Positions 36,146-48,436 of a stretch of DNA of 64,000 nucleotides are shown piece after piece (within the stretch, counting starts at the first letter, position 1; each line of letters opens with the position of its first letter). The stretch is from Adiantum capillus-veneris. Taxonomy: Eukaryota > Streptophyta > Polypodiopsida > Polypodiales > Pteridaceae. A program made the position numbers and the translations under genes. The notes under the pieces were generated by a model. The model made no database searches. It was not told where the DNA came from and worked only from the letters and a program-made list of their open reading frames with translations. The stretch lies in contig CM043962.1 in the NCBI GenBank assembly GCA_014529385.2, forward strand, positions 91,132,680 to 91,196,679. Direction: 5' to 3'.

Positions 36146-36897
36146 TGTTAAGTATGGAGCTTGATTTACCCTTGTAATTTTCTGTGGTAAAAGCGCACAT
36201 TTGTAAGGCCCCCATTATGAGGAGAAGCCATCGTGCGTGAAGGAAAATCACTCACCGGAAACCAAAATTTTCACGGACAAGAATCAAAGGCAACTTTAGA
36301 GGCCTCGGGGGCGGAGGCCCCCGAGACTTTTTTTTTTCCGCCGGAATATTATGGCCGGACAGTGGCCGGAAAAAAACCGGTGGGTTGGCCGGTGGCCGGT
36401 AGTCATTGGCCGATGGCCGGTGGTCGGAAGTCAATGGCTGGTGGCCGGTGGCCGAATTCAAAAGCGGACTTGTCTTCTCAAGGGCGGCCACACATGGGCG
36501 GATTGGAGGGTCCGATTTGGACTTATTCGCACAAGGGCCGCTACACATGGCTGTCTCTCATAAGAGAAGGCAGCCCTTTTGGCCTATAAAAGGAGGCCAT
36601 TTCTACACACATTTCATAGTGTGAAGTTGATGCAACAAGGTGAGTGTGAGGTGGTGAGAGAGAAGCAAGGCGGGAGCTCTATTAAGGGTTTAATCCCTCT
36701 GTAAACTACTTCTTCTTTTGAAGTGCTAAAGCCATTGAGTGGCTGCTTTCCCGTGGACGTAGCCCACATTGGGTGAACCACGTATATCGTGTGTACTCTC
36801 TCTCTCTCTACTCTATAATCTCTTGTCTGTGAAATCTATCTCTCTCCATTAAGTAATCTACTAAAAAATCTATTTAGCTACGTCTTATTTTCTAACA
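36146..36897 (+). repeat. 5' LTR of Copia C
   Basis: 752 bp, TGTTAAGTATGGAGC to TTTTCTAACA. It holds a GC-rich minisatellite of GGCCGG units (about 36350-36455), a TATA-like CTATAAAAGGAGG (36582-36594) and a short CT tract. Confidence 0.92.
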
Positions 36898-36899
36898 AC

Positions 36900-36911
36900 T
36901 GGTATCAGAGC
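36900..36911 (+). other. Primer-binding site of Copia C
   Basis: TGGTATCAGAGC, initiator tRNA-Met type, two bases after the LTR. Confidence 0.9.
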
Positions 36912-36970
36912 AAGGTTTGCTCGTAGCTAAATTATCTCAAGGAAAGGATTCCTTGAATTGAGTGGGAGTT

Positions 36971-37745
36971 ATGGCGGAGGAAGGGAAGCTCAAGATTGAG
37001 AAGTTCAACGGCAAAAACTACCAACATTGGAAGATGCAGATTGAAGACTATCTCTACCAGAAGGACCTCTATTTGCCACTAGGCGGTCTTGCGAAGAAGC
37101 CCGCAACAATGGCAGATGAAGCATGGATTGTCCTTTATCGAAAGGCACTGGGAACAATCCGGTTAAGCTTGGCGTCAACGGTGGCCTTCAATGTTTCGGA
37201 GATGAAGACCACGGAGGACTTGATGAAGTCACTTGACGACTTCTACGAGAAACCATCGGCATCTAATAAGGTATTTCTTATGAAGCGCTTGTTCAATCTA
37301 AAGATGGCAGAGAATGGTTCAGTTGCAGAACACCTAAATGACTTTAACACAAACATAAGTAAACTTCGATCAGTGAAAAAAAATTTCGATGACGAAGTGC
37401 GAGCTCTCCTTGTACTATCATCTCTACCGGATAGTTGGGACAGCCTTGTGATGGCTGTAAGTAATTCTATCTCTGGCACAAATACTCTTAAGTTTGATGA
37501 TGTTGTGGGTGTTCTCCTAAGCGGGGAAATGCGAAGGAGAAGCACAGGAGAATCATGAAGTGCTGCACTATCAGTGGAAACAAGAGGAAGGCCTAAGGAG
37601 AGGTTCAAAAACCAAAAGGGTCGTGATCGCTCAAGGCGGAGCAAGTCACGCACAAAGTCAGTTCTTGAATGTTGGAACTGTGGCAAGAAGGGCCACCTCA
37701 AGAAGGAATGCTGGTCCAAGAAGAAGAAGGAGAGAGAGAGTCTCA
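36971..37745 (+). pseudogene. Copia C gag
   Basis: The start is ATG 36971, the first methionine of the conserved MAEEGKLKIEKFNGKNY end. Capsid-like gag runs to TGA at 37556-37558. The same frame continues (SAALSVETRGR) through the zinc knuckle CWNCGKKGHLKKEC to about 37730. The TGA probably replaced an arginine CGA. Just after the knuckle a GA-rich run (AAGAAGGAGAGAGAGAG) marks a frame change into the protease frame. Confidence 0.9.
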
Positions 37746-40700
37746 AGACAACAAGCCAACATCGGAGGCCAATGTGGCAGGTAAAGTAGAGCAAGATGCT
37801 CTAATTCTCTCATTAGACAATGTGTCTAATTCGTGGATAGTAGATTCCGGGGCTTCATTCCATGCGACACCATACAAGCAACATTTCCAAGATTACACCA
37901 AAGGTAATTTTGGGTATGTATACTTGGGAGATGATGAAGCTTGTGAGATTGTCGGCAAAGGTACAGTTTTTGTCAAAACTGCTAATGGAAATGAGTGGAA
38001 GCTTAAAGATGTTAGGCATGTTCCTTCTCTTCGCAAAAATTTGATCTCTACAGGACAATTGGATGATGAAGGTCACAACATTGCATTCGGAAACAAACGG
38101 TGGAAGATCTCAAAGGGATCTTTGGTGGTTGCCAAGGGAGAAAAAGTCAGTACACTTTACTTGTGTACTATTAGCACTCAACCTTCAGCTTGTGCAACAA
38201 CTACAGAAGTTGACAGTGCGGTGTGGCACTACCAGCTTGGAAATATGAGTGCCAAAGGAATGCAAATCCTTCAAACAAAGAAGCTTCTACCAGATTTGAA
38301 AGAAGTGGACTTAGAGTTCTGTGAAGATTGTGTTTATGGTAAACAAAAGAGGGTGAAATTTCAAAAATCAGGAAATGAAAGAAAAAATAAAAAACTTGAG
38401 TTGGTTCATTCTGATGTTTGGGGTCCTGCAAGTACACCATCACTTGGTGGCTCATTGTACTATATAACATTCATAGACGATGCGACTAGAAAAACATGGG
38501 TTTATGTCATGAAGAATAAATCCGATGTATTTTCCATATTTCAAAGGTGGAAAGCCTTTGTGGAGAATGAAACAGGTACCAAGGTTAAATGCCTCAGATC
38601 CGACAATGGAGGCGAATATTGCAGTCAAGCTTTTGAAAGCTTTTGTGCTAGCAATGGCATTCAGAGGCAAAGGACAACCCCAAGGACACCTCAACAAAAT
38701 GGGATTTTGAAAAGGATGAACAGGACAATCATGGAACGAGCACGAAGCATGCGGCTACATGCAGGCCTATCGCTTGAGCTTTGGGCGGAAGCTGTAAGTA
38801 CGTCTGTGTACTTAAACAATCGATCACCCTCAACAACATTGGATGGGGGAGTTCCAGAAGAGGCATGGACAGGTAAACCGGTGAATTATACATTTCTCAA
38901 AGTTTTTGGGTGTGAGGCTTTCATGCACATAGATAGAAGCCTAAGATCAAAGCTAGATGCAAAGTCCAAAAAGTGTTTCTTCATTGGCTATGGAGAAGGA
39001 GACTTGGGGTATCGCCTATGGAATCCTGATTATGGTAAAATCTTAAGGAGTAGGGATGTAATTTTTAACGAACAAAATATGTACAAAGATTACTTGGAAA
39101 GAAAACAAACAAAAGAAACAGGTGATGAGTACATGGAGCTTGAGGACGGTGAAGACTCAAGGACTGCAAACGGTGACAATGTGCAACAACGTCAACCAAA
39201 TGAGGAGCCTCAACCTATTCCCCGAAGATCTACAAGAGCAAGTAGACCTCTAGAAAGGTTTGTTCCTTCCTTCAACCATCTCTTGATCTCAGATTCTGGA
39301 GAGCCGGAATCATACGAAGAAGCTATGCAACATGAATCCAAAGAAGAATGGACGAAGAGCATGCAAGTGGAGATGGACTCACTACATCGCAACCAAACAT
39401 GGGAGTTGGTTGAGTTGCCTAAAGGTAAGTGGGCACTTCAAAACAAATGGGTGTACAAGCTGAAGGAAGAAGAAGGTGGGAAGAAAAGGTACAAGTCTAA
39501 GCTTGTGGTAAAAGGTTTTTCTCAAAAGAAAGGTATTGACATCAATGAAATATTTTCTCCTATTGTAAAAATGAACTCAATTAGGCTTGTCTTAAGCCTT
39601 GTGGTTGCTCATGATTTAAATCTCGAGCAAATGGATGTAAATACGGCATTCCCTCACGGTGAGTTAGAGGAGGAAATCTACATGCTTCAACCAAAGGGGT
39701 ATGAAGTAAAAGGTAAGGAAAAAATGGTTTGCAGATTAAAGAAGAGCTTGTATGGTTTAAAGCAAGCATCAAGACAATGGTACTTGAAGTTTGATCGATG
39801 GATGTTGGATCATGGATTCACAAGATGCAACTAGGATCACTGCGTCTACACAAAGAATTTGGGAGATGGGAAATTCATCATCCTAATGTTGTATGTTGAT
39901 GACATGTTGATTGCAAGTGCTAACATGCAGGACATCAAAGAACTAAAAGAGGAGCTGTCCAAATCTTTTTCAATGAAAGATTTAGGTGCTGCAAAGAGGA
40001 TACTTGGTATGAAAATATCAAGGGACAGGACGCAGAAGACAATAAAGCTATCTCAATAAGATTACATCAAGAAGGTACTAGAAAGGTTTGCAATGCAAAA
40101 TGCAAAACCAGTTTCTACACCTTTTGCTGGTCATTTTAAACTAACGAAGGATATGTGTCCAAAGACACAAGAGGCGATAGACTATATGTCTAAAGTTCCA
40201 TATGCTGCAGCAGTAGGTTCTCTAATGTATGCTATGGTTTGGACAAGGCCAGACATTGCACATGCAGTGGGAGTTGTGAGTAGGTTGATGGACAACCCAG
40301 GTAAAGAGCATTGGCAAGCTGTGAAGTGGATACTTAGGTATCTAAAAGGGACAACAACAAATGCTTTGCATTTTGGAGGAACTAATATTTTTCTAGAAGG
40401 GTATGCTGATGCAGATATGTCAGGTGACAAAGATACTCGAAGGAGCACTACTGGCTATGTGTTTACGGTTGGAGGCACGACAGTAAGATGGGCTTCAAAG
40501 CTGCAGAAAATGGTTTCAATTTCTACCACGGAAGCACAGTATGTAGCAATGACGGAGGCAAGCAAACAAATTCTGTGGCTTCACAGATTCTTAGAAGAGC
40601 TTGGATTCAAACAAGACAATTGTGTCTTGTACAGTGATAGCCAAAGCGCTATCCATCTTGCGAAGAACTCAGCCTTTCACTCAAGGAAAAAGCACATTGA

Positions 40701-40854
40701 GGTAAGATATCACTTCATACGCACTCTTTTGGAAGAGGGAGAGCTAAAGCTAGGAAAGGTGCATACAAGTGAAAATCCTGCAGACATGTTTACAAAGGTG
40801 GTCAACAAGGAGAAGTTGAGATTTTGCTCATCTTCAATCGGCATTCAAGGATAA
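37746..40854 (+). pseudogene. Copia C protease, integrase, reverse transcriptase, RNase H
   Basis: The frame opens around SQDNKPTSEANVAG and carries protease WIVDSGASFHATP (about 37836), the integrase finger with HYQLGNMS (His in place of the usual HxRLGH) and CEDCVYGKQ, then HSDVWGP and RSDNGGEY. The third catalytic residue is lost: NGILKRMNRT has Lys (codon 38710-38712) where relatives have Glu. Reverse transcriptase has QMDVNTAFPHG and an intact LYVDDML (about 39889). RNase H has YADADMSGDKDTRRST, TEAQYVA and DSQSAIHLAKN. Stops at 39832-39834 and 40057-40059 lie in reverse transcriptase; the same frame then runs to TAA at 40852-40854. All later parts stay in one frame. Confidence 0.92.
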
Positions 40855-40897
40855 GAAGCCAGAATAGAAAGCAGTCACAGGTTTGGTTTGGAGATCA

Positions 40898-40914
40898 GTC
40901 TCCAAGTGGGATAT
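40898..40914 (+). other. Polypurine tract region of Copia C
   Basis: GTCTCCAAGTGGGATAT just before the 3' LTR; AAGTGGGA matches the core used by A and B. Confidence 0.7.
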
Positions 40915-41726
40915 TGTTAAGTATGGAGCTTGATTTACCCTTGTAATTTTCTGTGGTAAAAGCGCACATTTGTAAGGCCCCCATTATGAGGAGAAGCCAT
41001 CGTGCGTGAAGGAAAATCACTCACCGGAAACCAAAATTTTCACGGACAAGAATCAGGGGCAACTTTAGAGGCCTCGGGGGCGGAGGCCCCCGAGACTTTT
41101 TTTTTCACCGGAATATTATGGCCGGACTGCGGCCGGAAAGTGGTCGGAAAACAACCGGTCGGTTGGCCGGTAGTCAATGGCCGATGGCCGGTGGTCGGAA
41201 GTCAATGGCCGGTGGCCGGTGGCCGGAAGTCAATGGCCGGTGGCCGGTGGCCGAATTCAATGGTCGGTGGCCGAATTCAAAAGCGGACTTGTCTTCTCAA
41301 GGGCGGCCACACATGGGCGGATTGGAGGGTCCGATTTGGACTTATTCGCACAAGGGCGGCTACACATGGCTGTCTCTCATAAGAGAAGGCAGCCCTTTTG
41401 GCCTATAAAAGGAGGCCATTTCTACACACATTTCATAGTGTGAAGTTGATGCAACAAGGTGAGTGTGAGGTGGTGAGAGTGAAGCAAGGCGGGAGCTCTA
41501 TTAAGGGTTTAATCCCTTTGTAAACTACTTCTTCTTTTGAAGTGCTAAAGCCATTGAGTGGCTGCTTTCCCGTGGACGTAGCCCACATTGGGTGAACCAC
41601 GTATATCGTGTGTACTCTCTCTCTCTCTCTCTCTCTCTACTTTATAATCTCTTGTCTGTGAAATCTATCTCTCTCCATTAAGTAATCTACTAAAAAATCT
41701 ATTTAGCTACGTTTTATTTTCTAACA
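40915..41726 (+). repeat. 3' LTR of Copia C
   Basis: 812 bp, TGTTAAGTATGGAGC to TTTTCTAACA, with an expanded GGCCGGTGGCCG-type minisatellite at about 41113-41280 and a longer CT tract than the 5' LTR. Confidence 0.92.
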
Positions 41727-43460
41727 AATATGTCAGTGCTGATTGTGAAGAAGCTGGTGTAGAAAGCTTCTTCAAAGGCCTGGAGGTGATAGGATGGCAA
41801 AAACATGATTCTTTGATACAATGCATGTATCACCTCCTTGGAAGGTTGACCAGACAGATTGTATGCACATTTGTAAGTATCTTGAAAGAAGAAGATAATG
41901 TCCGTCGCCTGACCTAGTTTGAACATTTCGAAGACTGCCAAAAGGGTTTTGCAAATCTTTCTCATCATAATGCAAGATAGGTCAGGCGAGCCAGTGAACA
42001 ATTTGATGGCGCCCGTTAGGGTTTTCACCATGTATTGAACACTTATTCTCTCACCTGCCTTCAATCCTGGCAGCTTCGAATAGTTTATCCAAGTAGGTTG
42101 GCTTCTTTGCAGTAGCTTATGGGCCTTCCACGTCCGTATCCTTGGTAGAGGGCAGAAACTTAGTTTATCTCTGATGACTTTTGGTGCCTCTACCAAATGG
42201 ATTAGTGACAGTGGATACTTCGTCAGCCATGCCTTTCTCCACCTGGGCTGGGAGTCGACTATCAACTTTACCCCTTCAGGCTTGGAGATGTCTGTTGTGT
42301 ACAGTGGCACTGTTGGCTCTTCTCTGATTCTCTTGTTGATTGTGGCGGCTTCGTACTTTAGCAAAGGATATGGGAGAGAGAGTTGTAGCCATTCACGCCG
42401 AAGGTTGCTGGCGTCTATCTTCTGAATGGTCATTGATTTAAAAACCCTATGCTCCCATTTCAAGGCTTCTTTGGCCGTGTCTCTGATTTTCGCTTCTATG
42501 ACCTTTCGCAGCTTCTCTTCTTCTTCTTGTGTCAGATCTTGTGGCTCTTGAGAGGGTTCTACAAGGATTTCCTCTTGCATGGGTGTGTCCACAGGATCTG
42601 CCACATTTTCCAAATCTATTCCTTCCATGGATGCTGGCCCGGTGCTGAACTGCTCTTCTATCCGCTGGCCTCTCAGCTCTTCTATCTGCTTTTGGAATGT
42701 CTATTTTTCTACTTCATCTTGCTCTCCCATATTCACAAGGAGGTCGTTCAAATCGGCATTGATCTTCGTCGCCTCCTCGAGCTTTCTCTTGATGTTTTCT
42801 AGCTCATCCTGCATTGCCTTGTGCTCTTCTTCCATGCGGGTTTGCATGACCACTGACCGCTCGATGATCATCAGCCTTTGCTTCTTCTCTAAGGTCAACT
42901 CCTTCTGGAGATCTTTCATTTGTTCTTCATAAATCTGACTCTCTGAAGTGGTGTGAGTCGAGGTAGTAGCTCTGACTCTGGCAGGAGATGCTCGTACCAT
43001 TGGATGGTTTGATCTTTAACCTTAATCTGGTCCTTGAGCTCAATGACCTCATCCTGGCTAGCCTCCTACTCTATCTCTGCCTTCTCTTTGGCATTCCGCA
43101 TGGCTTCCACTTCCTTGGACTCTTCAGCAAGTTGTAGGGTTAGGTTATCCCTTTCCCTCTTTGCATCTGTCAATGACTTGCTGAGTTTTCTGTACTCTTC
43201 TTCGGCTCCTTGCAGTCTTTGAGCTGTTGCCTGATTCTCTCTTTCCATCTCTTGGCATCTTTGCAATGCCTTTTCCAGACTGGCTTGCAGCTCTGCTTCT
43301 CTCTCTATATGCCTTTGGCTTTGTTTTTGTAAAGTGTCGACCTCAGACTTGATCTGCACTTCATTGGATTTGAGAGCAGCCATTTCACTTTCCGTGGCCA
43401 TTGATTGTGCCTTGAGCCCGGTTAGCTTGGTCATGACCACATCCCAATCATTGGTGGGTG
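41727..43460 (-). pseudogene. Extra ORF, middle and C-terminal part
   Basis: Minus-strand continuation after element D: NDWDVVMTKLTGLKAQSM onwards. First comes a long coiled coil rich in E, K, Q and A (about 43440-42700, with heptad-like spacing), then an acidic linker, then a globular domain (42628-41732) with WLTKYPLSLIHLVEAPKV, SCIMMRKICKTLLAVFEMFK and many aromatic residues. Lesions are TAG at 43066-43068, a frame change near 43005-43040 and TAG at 42701-42703; the frame is the same on both sides of the latter. It runs into the Copia C target at TISTDI. I do not recognise the family with certainty. The coiled-coil middle suggests self-assembly, as in structural or accessory proteins of retroelements. 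Confidence 0.75.
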
Positions 43461-43945
43461 CTACAGACGGATGCGTGGCTGCCCTGCAAAGTACTCATAA
43501 TAGCACAATATAGACCATAAAAACAATAAATCAACATACCTGAATCGTCGCATACGCACATGATCGATCTCAACACGAACGTAGAGAGATAGAGAACAGA
43601 ATAGAGCAAGGGAGAACGTGCAAGCGCACCTCTGAGAGCGGAGTGCTACGCCGACGGCGAGAGAGAAGAGGGGAGAGATGAGAAGAGCAACGCAGACACT
43701 GGGTGCAATCTCCCCTCGTGCAAGAGTGACCATTTCCCTCTTGCACATATTTCATTTATAGATTTCTTGAATGATCAAATTGAGTACAAACTGGCTGGCC
43801 GGTCATAAATGGCCAAAGCTCATAAAGAGCACTTGAATAATAAAATGTACATAAAATATGATATCCTTTTGCAGTAGCTTAGCTCGATCAAGCCTTTTCC
43901 ACCTATCACAACTGCAATACATAATAAGATATCAATTCCATAACA
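43461..43945 (-). repeat. 3' LTR of element D
   Basis: 485 bp; on the minus strand TGTTATGGAATTGATATC to CATCCGTCTGTAGCA. Confidence 0.93.
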
Positions 43946-45800
43946 TACCTCTCCATTGGAAAGCAATTGTCCTCAGTTGCGAAGATAAAAATCTGCAAAC
44001 AATACTTGTCAAAAACAGTGATTAGTATGTTGTGTCAAAAACATCACATAATAAAAGAAAAATTTATGAAACTAAACAACATTAGCTTATGCCTGCCGTC
44101 ATCCACATACTACCTATTCTAGTGTCCCATACCACTAGAAGAAGCAATATACGTCATACACTGGTGAATCAGGATATCATTGGTCACACTCATCATTAAT
44201 CTCATAATGTCAAGTCTCATCACATAAACACTGCCATAATAATCACCAGATACCGAATCCCAATCCAATCCCAATTCCACAATATAAGTCCAAATCCAAA
44301 TCAATTTCATTATGTACCCGGGTAACAAAATCATACCAGTTGCAGTGGTGGCCAGCCACTGCAACATGATTTTGTGATTGGTGTTGCCTAAATCGGCGAA
44401 TCTACACCAATAAGACGTGCTGCCTAAATCGGCGAATCTGCACTAATGCTGCCTAAATCGACGTATCTGCATTTGATATTGCTTAAAAATCATGAATTTG
44501 TTATTTATCAATGTGCTGCCTAAATCGGTGAATCTGCATTTGATATAAGTTCAAAAAAGCGTGAATCTGTAGTTTGTTGTTGTGCTGCCTAAATCGGCGA
44601 ATCTGCACTGGATGAGCATTGACACACTGCCTAAATCGGCGGATCTGTGTGCTTGTGACCAATGGAGTAGACAATGCATAAAGGAGAAAATAAAAATAGT
44701 TACTATGTTCATATCGCAGTGCAGTATATCAAGGCACCTACAAATTTTGTGCACTATCCCAAAACACCGTGGCTCACATGAGTAGCTGGAGGGCTTATTG
44801 ACAAATCATCAAAAAGTACTTGTAGTACAATTAGAGGCCATGATCGAAGCATTTGATGGAGTATTCAGTGAGCAGATAATGTAGTGAAATGAAATTTAAA
44901 AATAAAAGTGATGTATTTGAGATTCCATTTTATAAGTATTAGTGATGACATGAGAGATGTTGGGTTGCCATTGTCGGTAAAGCAATTATGAAAAGGGGAG
45001 TGAGGTTAATGTACATACCTTGAGGGTACACTGCATCAAAATTATATGAGCCAGTGTGTTTGTGGAGAGACATATGACCGTAACTTGCATCTGAGGCGTG
45101 TCAAACAGATTTGTAGAAGCTAAGGAGAAATGCGATTATCAAACTTGCACCATAGTATAATTAACAATTCCAAAATATGTTAATTTTGTGTTAGTAATTT
45201 GAAATAAAATAAAAGACTATGTTGTCTGTTGAGAATTCGATTCAAAATTAGTGTGCGATCATATATTTACACATACAATGTTAGCACTTTGATTCAACAA
45301 TCGCAAAATAAATTAAATGAAGCTGGAACACAAATTAAAAGTTAGCCATAGCCCTGCGAAAATGAAAATGTGAGAAAATGTTGCAGTCCTAAGGAAATAG
45401 CATAGATAGACAAAAAACATAAACAAGGCAGAAAAAAAATGTAAATCAGGAGATCTAATTGGATTTTATAGTGCAATGTGGGAGACAAAATTACATTGAG
45501 GACTGACATACGTCTATGAAGATTAATCGTGACTGATTGGACAAACAACCCAAAAGTAATTTGATCTTGAACTAGTTGCCTTTGCCTAGAAGGCTTTATT
45601 ATGACAAATTATGTGTTAAGTAGAGGTAGAACTAGGGATGAGAATATAGATTTTTGGTTCTCTTTGGCGGTCGGAGAAGAGATGATGATTTTATGTTGAG
45701 CAGGGGACGTTGTGATGAAAATTGCAGTTTTATGTCGGGGGTGGCGTAGGCATAGACTAGAAAATCTAGAAAAATGACAAGTAAGGAATAAATAAAGAAA
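43946..45800. other. Non-coding 3' interior of element D
   Basis: No ORF with coding character. Holds the repeated motif listed separately and a 10-bp inverted repeat GTTGCAGTGG/CCACTGCAAC at 44339-44365. Confidence 0.5.
44383..44649. repeat. Array of a short degenerate motif in element D
   Basis: CTGCCTAAATCGGCGAATCT with a following GCA occurs six times with few changes (near 44383, 44418, 44448, 44514, 44583 and 44627). Two more degenerate versions lie near 44479 and 44549. Spacing ranges from about 30 to 70 bp, so it is clustered rather than strictly tandem. Confidence 0.8.
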
Positions 45801-47199
45801 TTAGAGGGGTTTTTTATCACCATAGATACGGTGAACTTCTGCTTCCCAATTGTATCCTGCAGCAATTGGGGTCATTTCTTTCCAGTCAGAGCGGTTGTGT
45901 TGTGGTTCTTGAGACTGCCACGGGCCATATTCGAGGCGAGAAAAATAAGGTTTATGGTCATCGTACCAAACATCGGGAAGGGTAAAATTGGTAGCGGGAA
46001 TGTGTTCGTGTGTGGATTTCGGCTCTGTGTTCTGATAGATGGTCAGAAAGATAGGATGAATGAACATCCCATTGATTACCAATGCAAACGTTGCGAAAAT
46101 CCGCAGACATACGTGGTTTGTGATAAGTATCATACATGATGAGGATATTGTGGGGGTTATTACATAGAATTTTACCAAAGACATTGTGGAAGTGGTCGGG
46201 TGGTACACAATGAAAAGACTGATAGATATTATGCTTGGCAGACCTGTCCCAAACTTTAAACATAACAATAGGAAAACAGCCCCATTGTTGATTGAGGATG
46301 AGTGCTTTACGAGCCCGAGTGGTCTCCACCGTCGACGAGTGCAGTAAGTCAAAGGCGTTAATGTAAAGAATTTTATTGGTGATGCGGATTTCTCCTGTGC
46401 GAAGTTTTGCCTTAGCCCACTCGATGTTTCCGGGGCGAGGTGTGCGGAGGTCTGGAAGGCCACGAAATTCTGGTTGCCCTTCAACATATTCATGCCAAGC
46501 ACGGAAAGTGTTGGGTACCAAATAATCTGTAATTGAGCGACCAGTGGGAAAGTAGCGACAGACTTCGATACCCCAGCAAATGTCATTGCCGACTTCATAA
46601 TCCTGCAGAATATAAATCCGAATGTCGTGGAGAGCCATGAAAATAATGATTCGACACACGTAATCGAAGCACTTGTGAAGTAGTCGGCGTGTGAAACACC
46701 ACGTGATAATCGGAGAGGTGAGCACGAAAAGATCTTCGTCAATGTCCGATAGTGAGTCAAAACCCGCCGCAAGAACTTCCACAAGTTGTACCGTGTGCTG
46801 AAGAGCATGCACAATCAACAAGGCAAGTGGTTTCCGTAATGTTTTCAAATGGTGCCTTGTCTCCACAAGATGTAGCGATACTAGAACAAGAGGAGCGGTT
46901 GTGTCTGCAAAAGAAGGAGAGAAAGAGGGAGGGATTGGCGGGTGGTTGTGGACGCCATGCAGTCGAGGGAGAGTTGTGGAGCTTGGTGGTTTCTTCAAGG
47001 ATCTCTTTACTTTCTGCACCCATACCATGCTTTTGCTAGAGCACGGGTACCCCTCCGCCTTACTCTCCTCCTGTGAGCCATCGACTTTGTGGATAGAGCA
47101 CTCTACATGTGTTGTCCTTTCTTTTGTGTCCGGCTCGCGATATAGGGTCCACAAGAGAGAGCGTGCATTGTAGGATGACAGCAGGAGAGATATAAGCAC
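45801..47199 (-). pseudogene. Unknown ORF carried by element D
   Basis: The minus-strand frame from about 47199 to 45958 is open for 413 codons and begins with GTG rather than ATG, so its start is unclear. From about 46770 it has the character of a globular protein: SDIDEDLFVLTSPIITWCFT, DYEVGNDICWGIEVCRYFPT, YLVPNTFRAWHEYVEG and ILIMYDTYHKPRMSADFRNV. Near 46000 the plausible sequence passes into the overlapping frame: VWYDDHKPYFSRLEYGPWQS to NWEAEVHRIYGDKKPL, ending at 45801. This implies one frameshift. No zinc knuckle, DSG protease, YVDD or integrase motif is present. It may be a divergent gag or a captured host gene. I do not recognise it. Confidence 0.5.
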
Positions 47200-48436
47200 C
47201 TGTGGCTATTGGCAGTAGGGATCTCTGTGAGGAACCCGCATGCAAGCAGCACAGGTAATAGTCGCGGCAAACTGTGTGAACGTGAGGTGAGAATAAAATT
47301 AAAACGAAATATCATGAATGGTTGGCAACTGTGTGGGGAACTGCTCGTTAGGGCGCCATGCTACAGACCAGTTTTGTGATTGCGGTTGTTGAGAAGGGTA
47401 GTGAGCAGAGGAGGGAGAGCCGCCATGCACTAAACTTGCATGATGTCGTTAATTGGAGTTTGGAAAAGGTCTCCGGGTTGCAAACCGTAAACCATAGGAG
47501 GAGCGGGTACTAGATGTGATCGCCATGCAGAGTGGAGTGGGTTGTTCTTGGGGAAGAAAAAAGAAACGGCGGTTGTGAATCCGTAAGTGTCTTCAACTAC
47601 TGACGAGGGAGAGAGAGAGGGATAGGGTCTAGGTGTGTGGTTGGTTGCTAGGTGTGTGAGCGTGTGGCCGCCAGCCGCAAAGGGGAGAGAGAGAGAGAGA
47701 GAGAGTACTACAGCTGCAGTCCCGAGCTCATGATCCGGACCTGAGACGCCTAAGGCCTGTGGCGTGCTGGGGTGCTAGCACTGAGAGAGAGAAGGAAATA
47801 GATTAGCACCTCAGAGTAGTGGGTGGTAGCCAATGGATAGGCTGCTGCATGCCGATCGACCACCCCATGCAAGAGAGAGAAGGAGAACCCTATGGCAGTG
47901 ATGACGAGAGAGAAAGAGAAATAGAGTGCCCATGCAGTAGTATAAGCTGCAACTGAGGTTGGTTGGCGGCTCGCAGGGCTGAATGCATGAGCAATTTGCT
48001 GTCTGCGCTGGTTAGCTGCAGGGTATGCGAGGGTAGCCATACCCACCCCCTCAATAGTATGGATCTCCTTCACGCTTTCTGGGTTTGAACTACGAGCTCT
48101 ATTTTAGTTCTCCACGTGCAGTGCAGTGTCCCCTTGTTCTTACGATTGTGCTACATGTCCTGTAGCACGCCATGAGCTTGAAGCTATTCATTCACCTTAA
48201 GTGGTCCTTACGCCCTAAGTAGGTCCCCTCTCATATGGTATGCTCATAGTCTGATGGGTGTGCCTTGAACAATCCCTCCTCTACGCACCTCCAAAAGCGA
48301 ACTAAGGCGGCCACCTAAAGTTTTCCTCAAGTGTGGGTTTGTCTCTGTGATTATTGGTACTATGGTCATAGGGTTTGTTCTCTTGCCTACATTGTCATCG
48401 CGTGCGTGCTCCTGTTTCACTTGAATATATGCAAAG
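47200..48436. other. Non-coding 5' interior of element D
   Basis: GA-rich runs (47684-47705) and short frames only. Confidence 0.45.

Larger units (their letters stand above)
36146..41726 (+). mobile_element. Copia C: full-length LTR retrotransposon inside the extra ORF
   Basis: 5,581 bp with LTRs 36146-36897 and 40915-41726, ending TGTTAAG...TAACA. The target duplication is 5 bp with one mismatch (TATAT at 36141-36145, AATAT at 41727-41731). It is a second Copia family, unlike A and B: longer LTRs and gag start MAEEGKLKIEKFNGKNY. Internal order is gag, protease, integrase, reverse transcriptase, RNase H. Lesions are TGA at 37556-37558, a frameshift in a GAGAGA run near 37735, TAG at 39832-39834, TAA at 40057-40059 and loss of the integrase Glu. 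The 3' LTR is 60 bp longer owing to expansion of GGCCGGT-type repeats. Confidence 0.94.

Noticed and set aside
46010-46814. The first part of the 337-codon frame overlapping the element D ORF
   Set aside because: Its composition (runs of Ile, Phe, Ser, Thr) looks like a shadow of the other frame until about 46000. Only its end appears to be the true continuation.
46752-47173. Plus-strand frames of 90-95 codons in element D
   Set aside because: They overlap the better minus-strand frame and show no motif.
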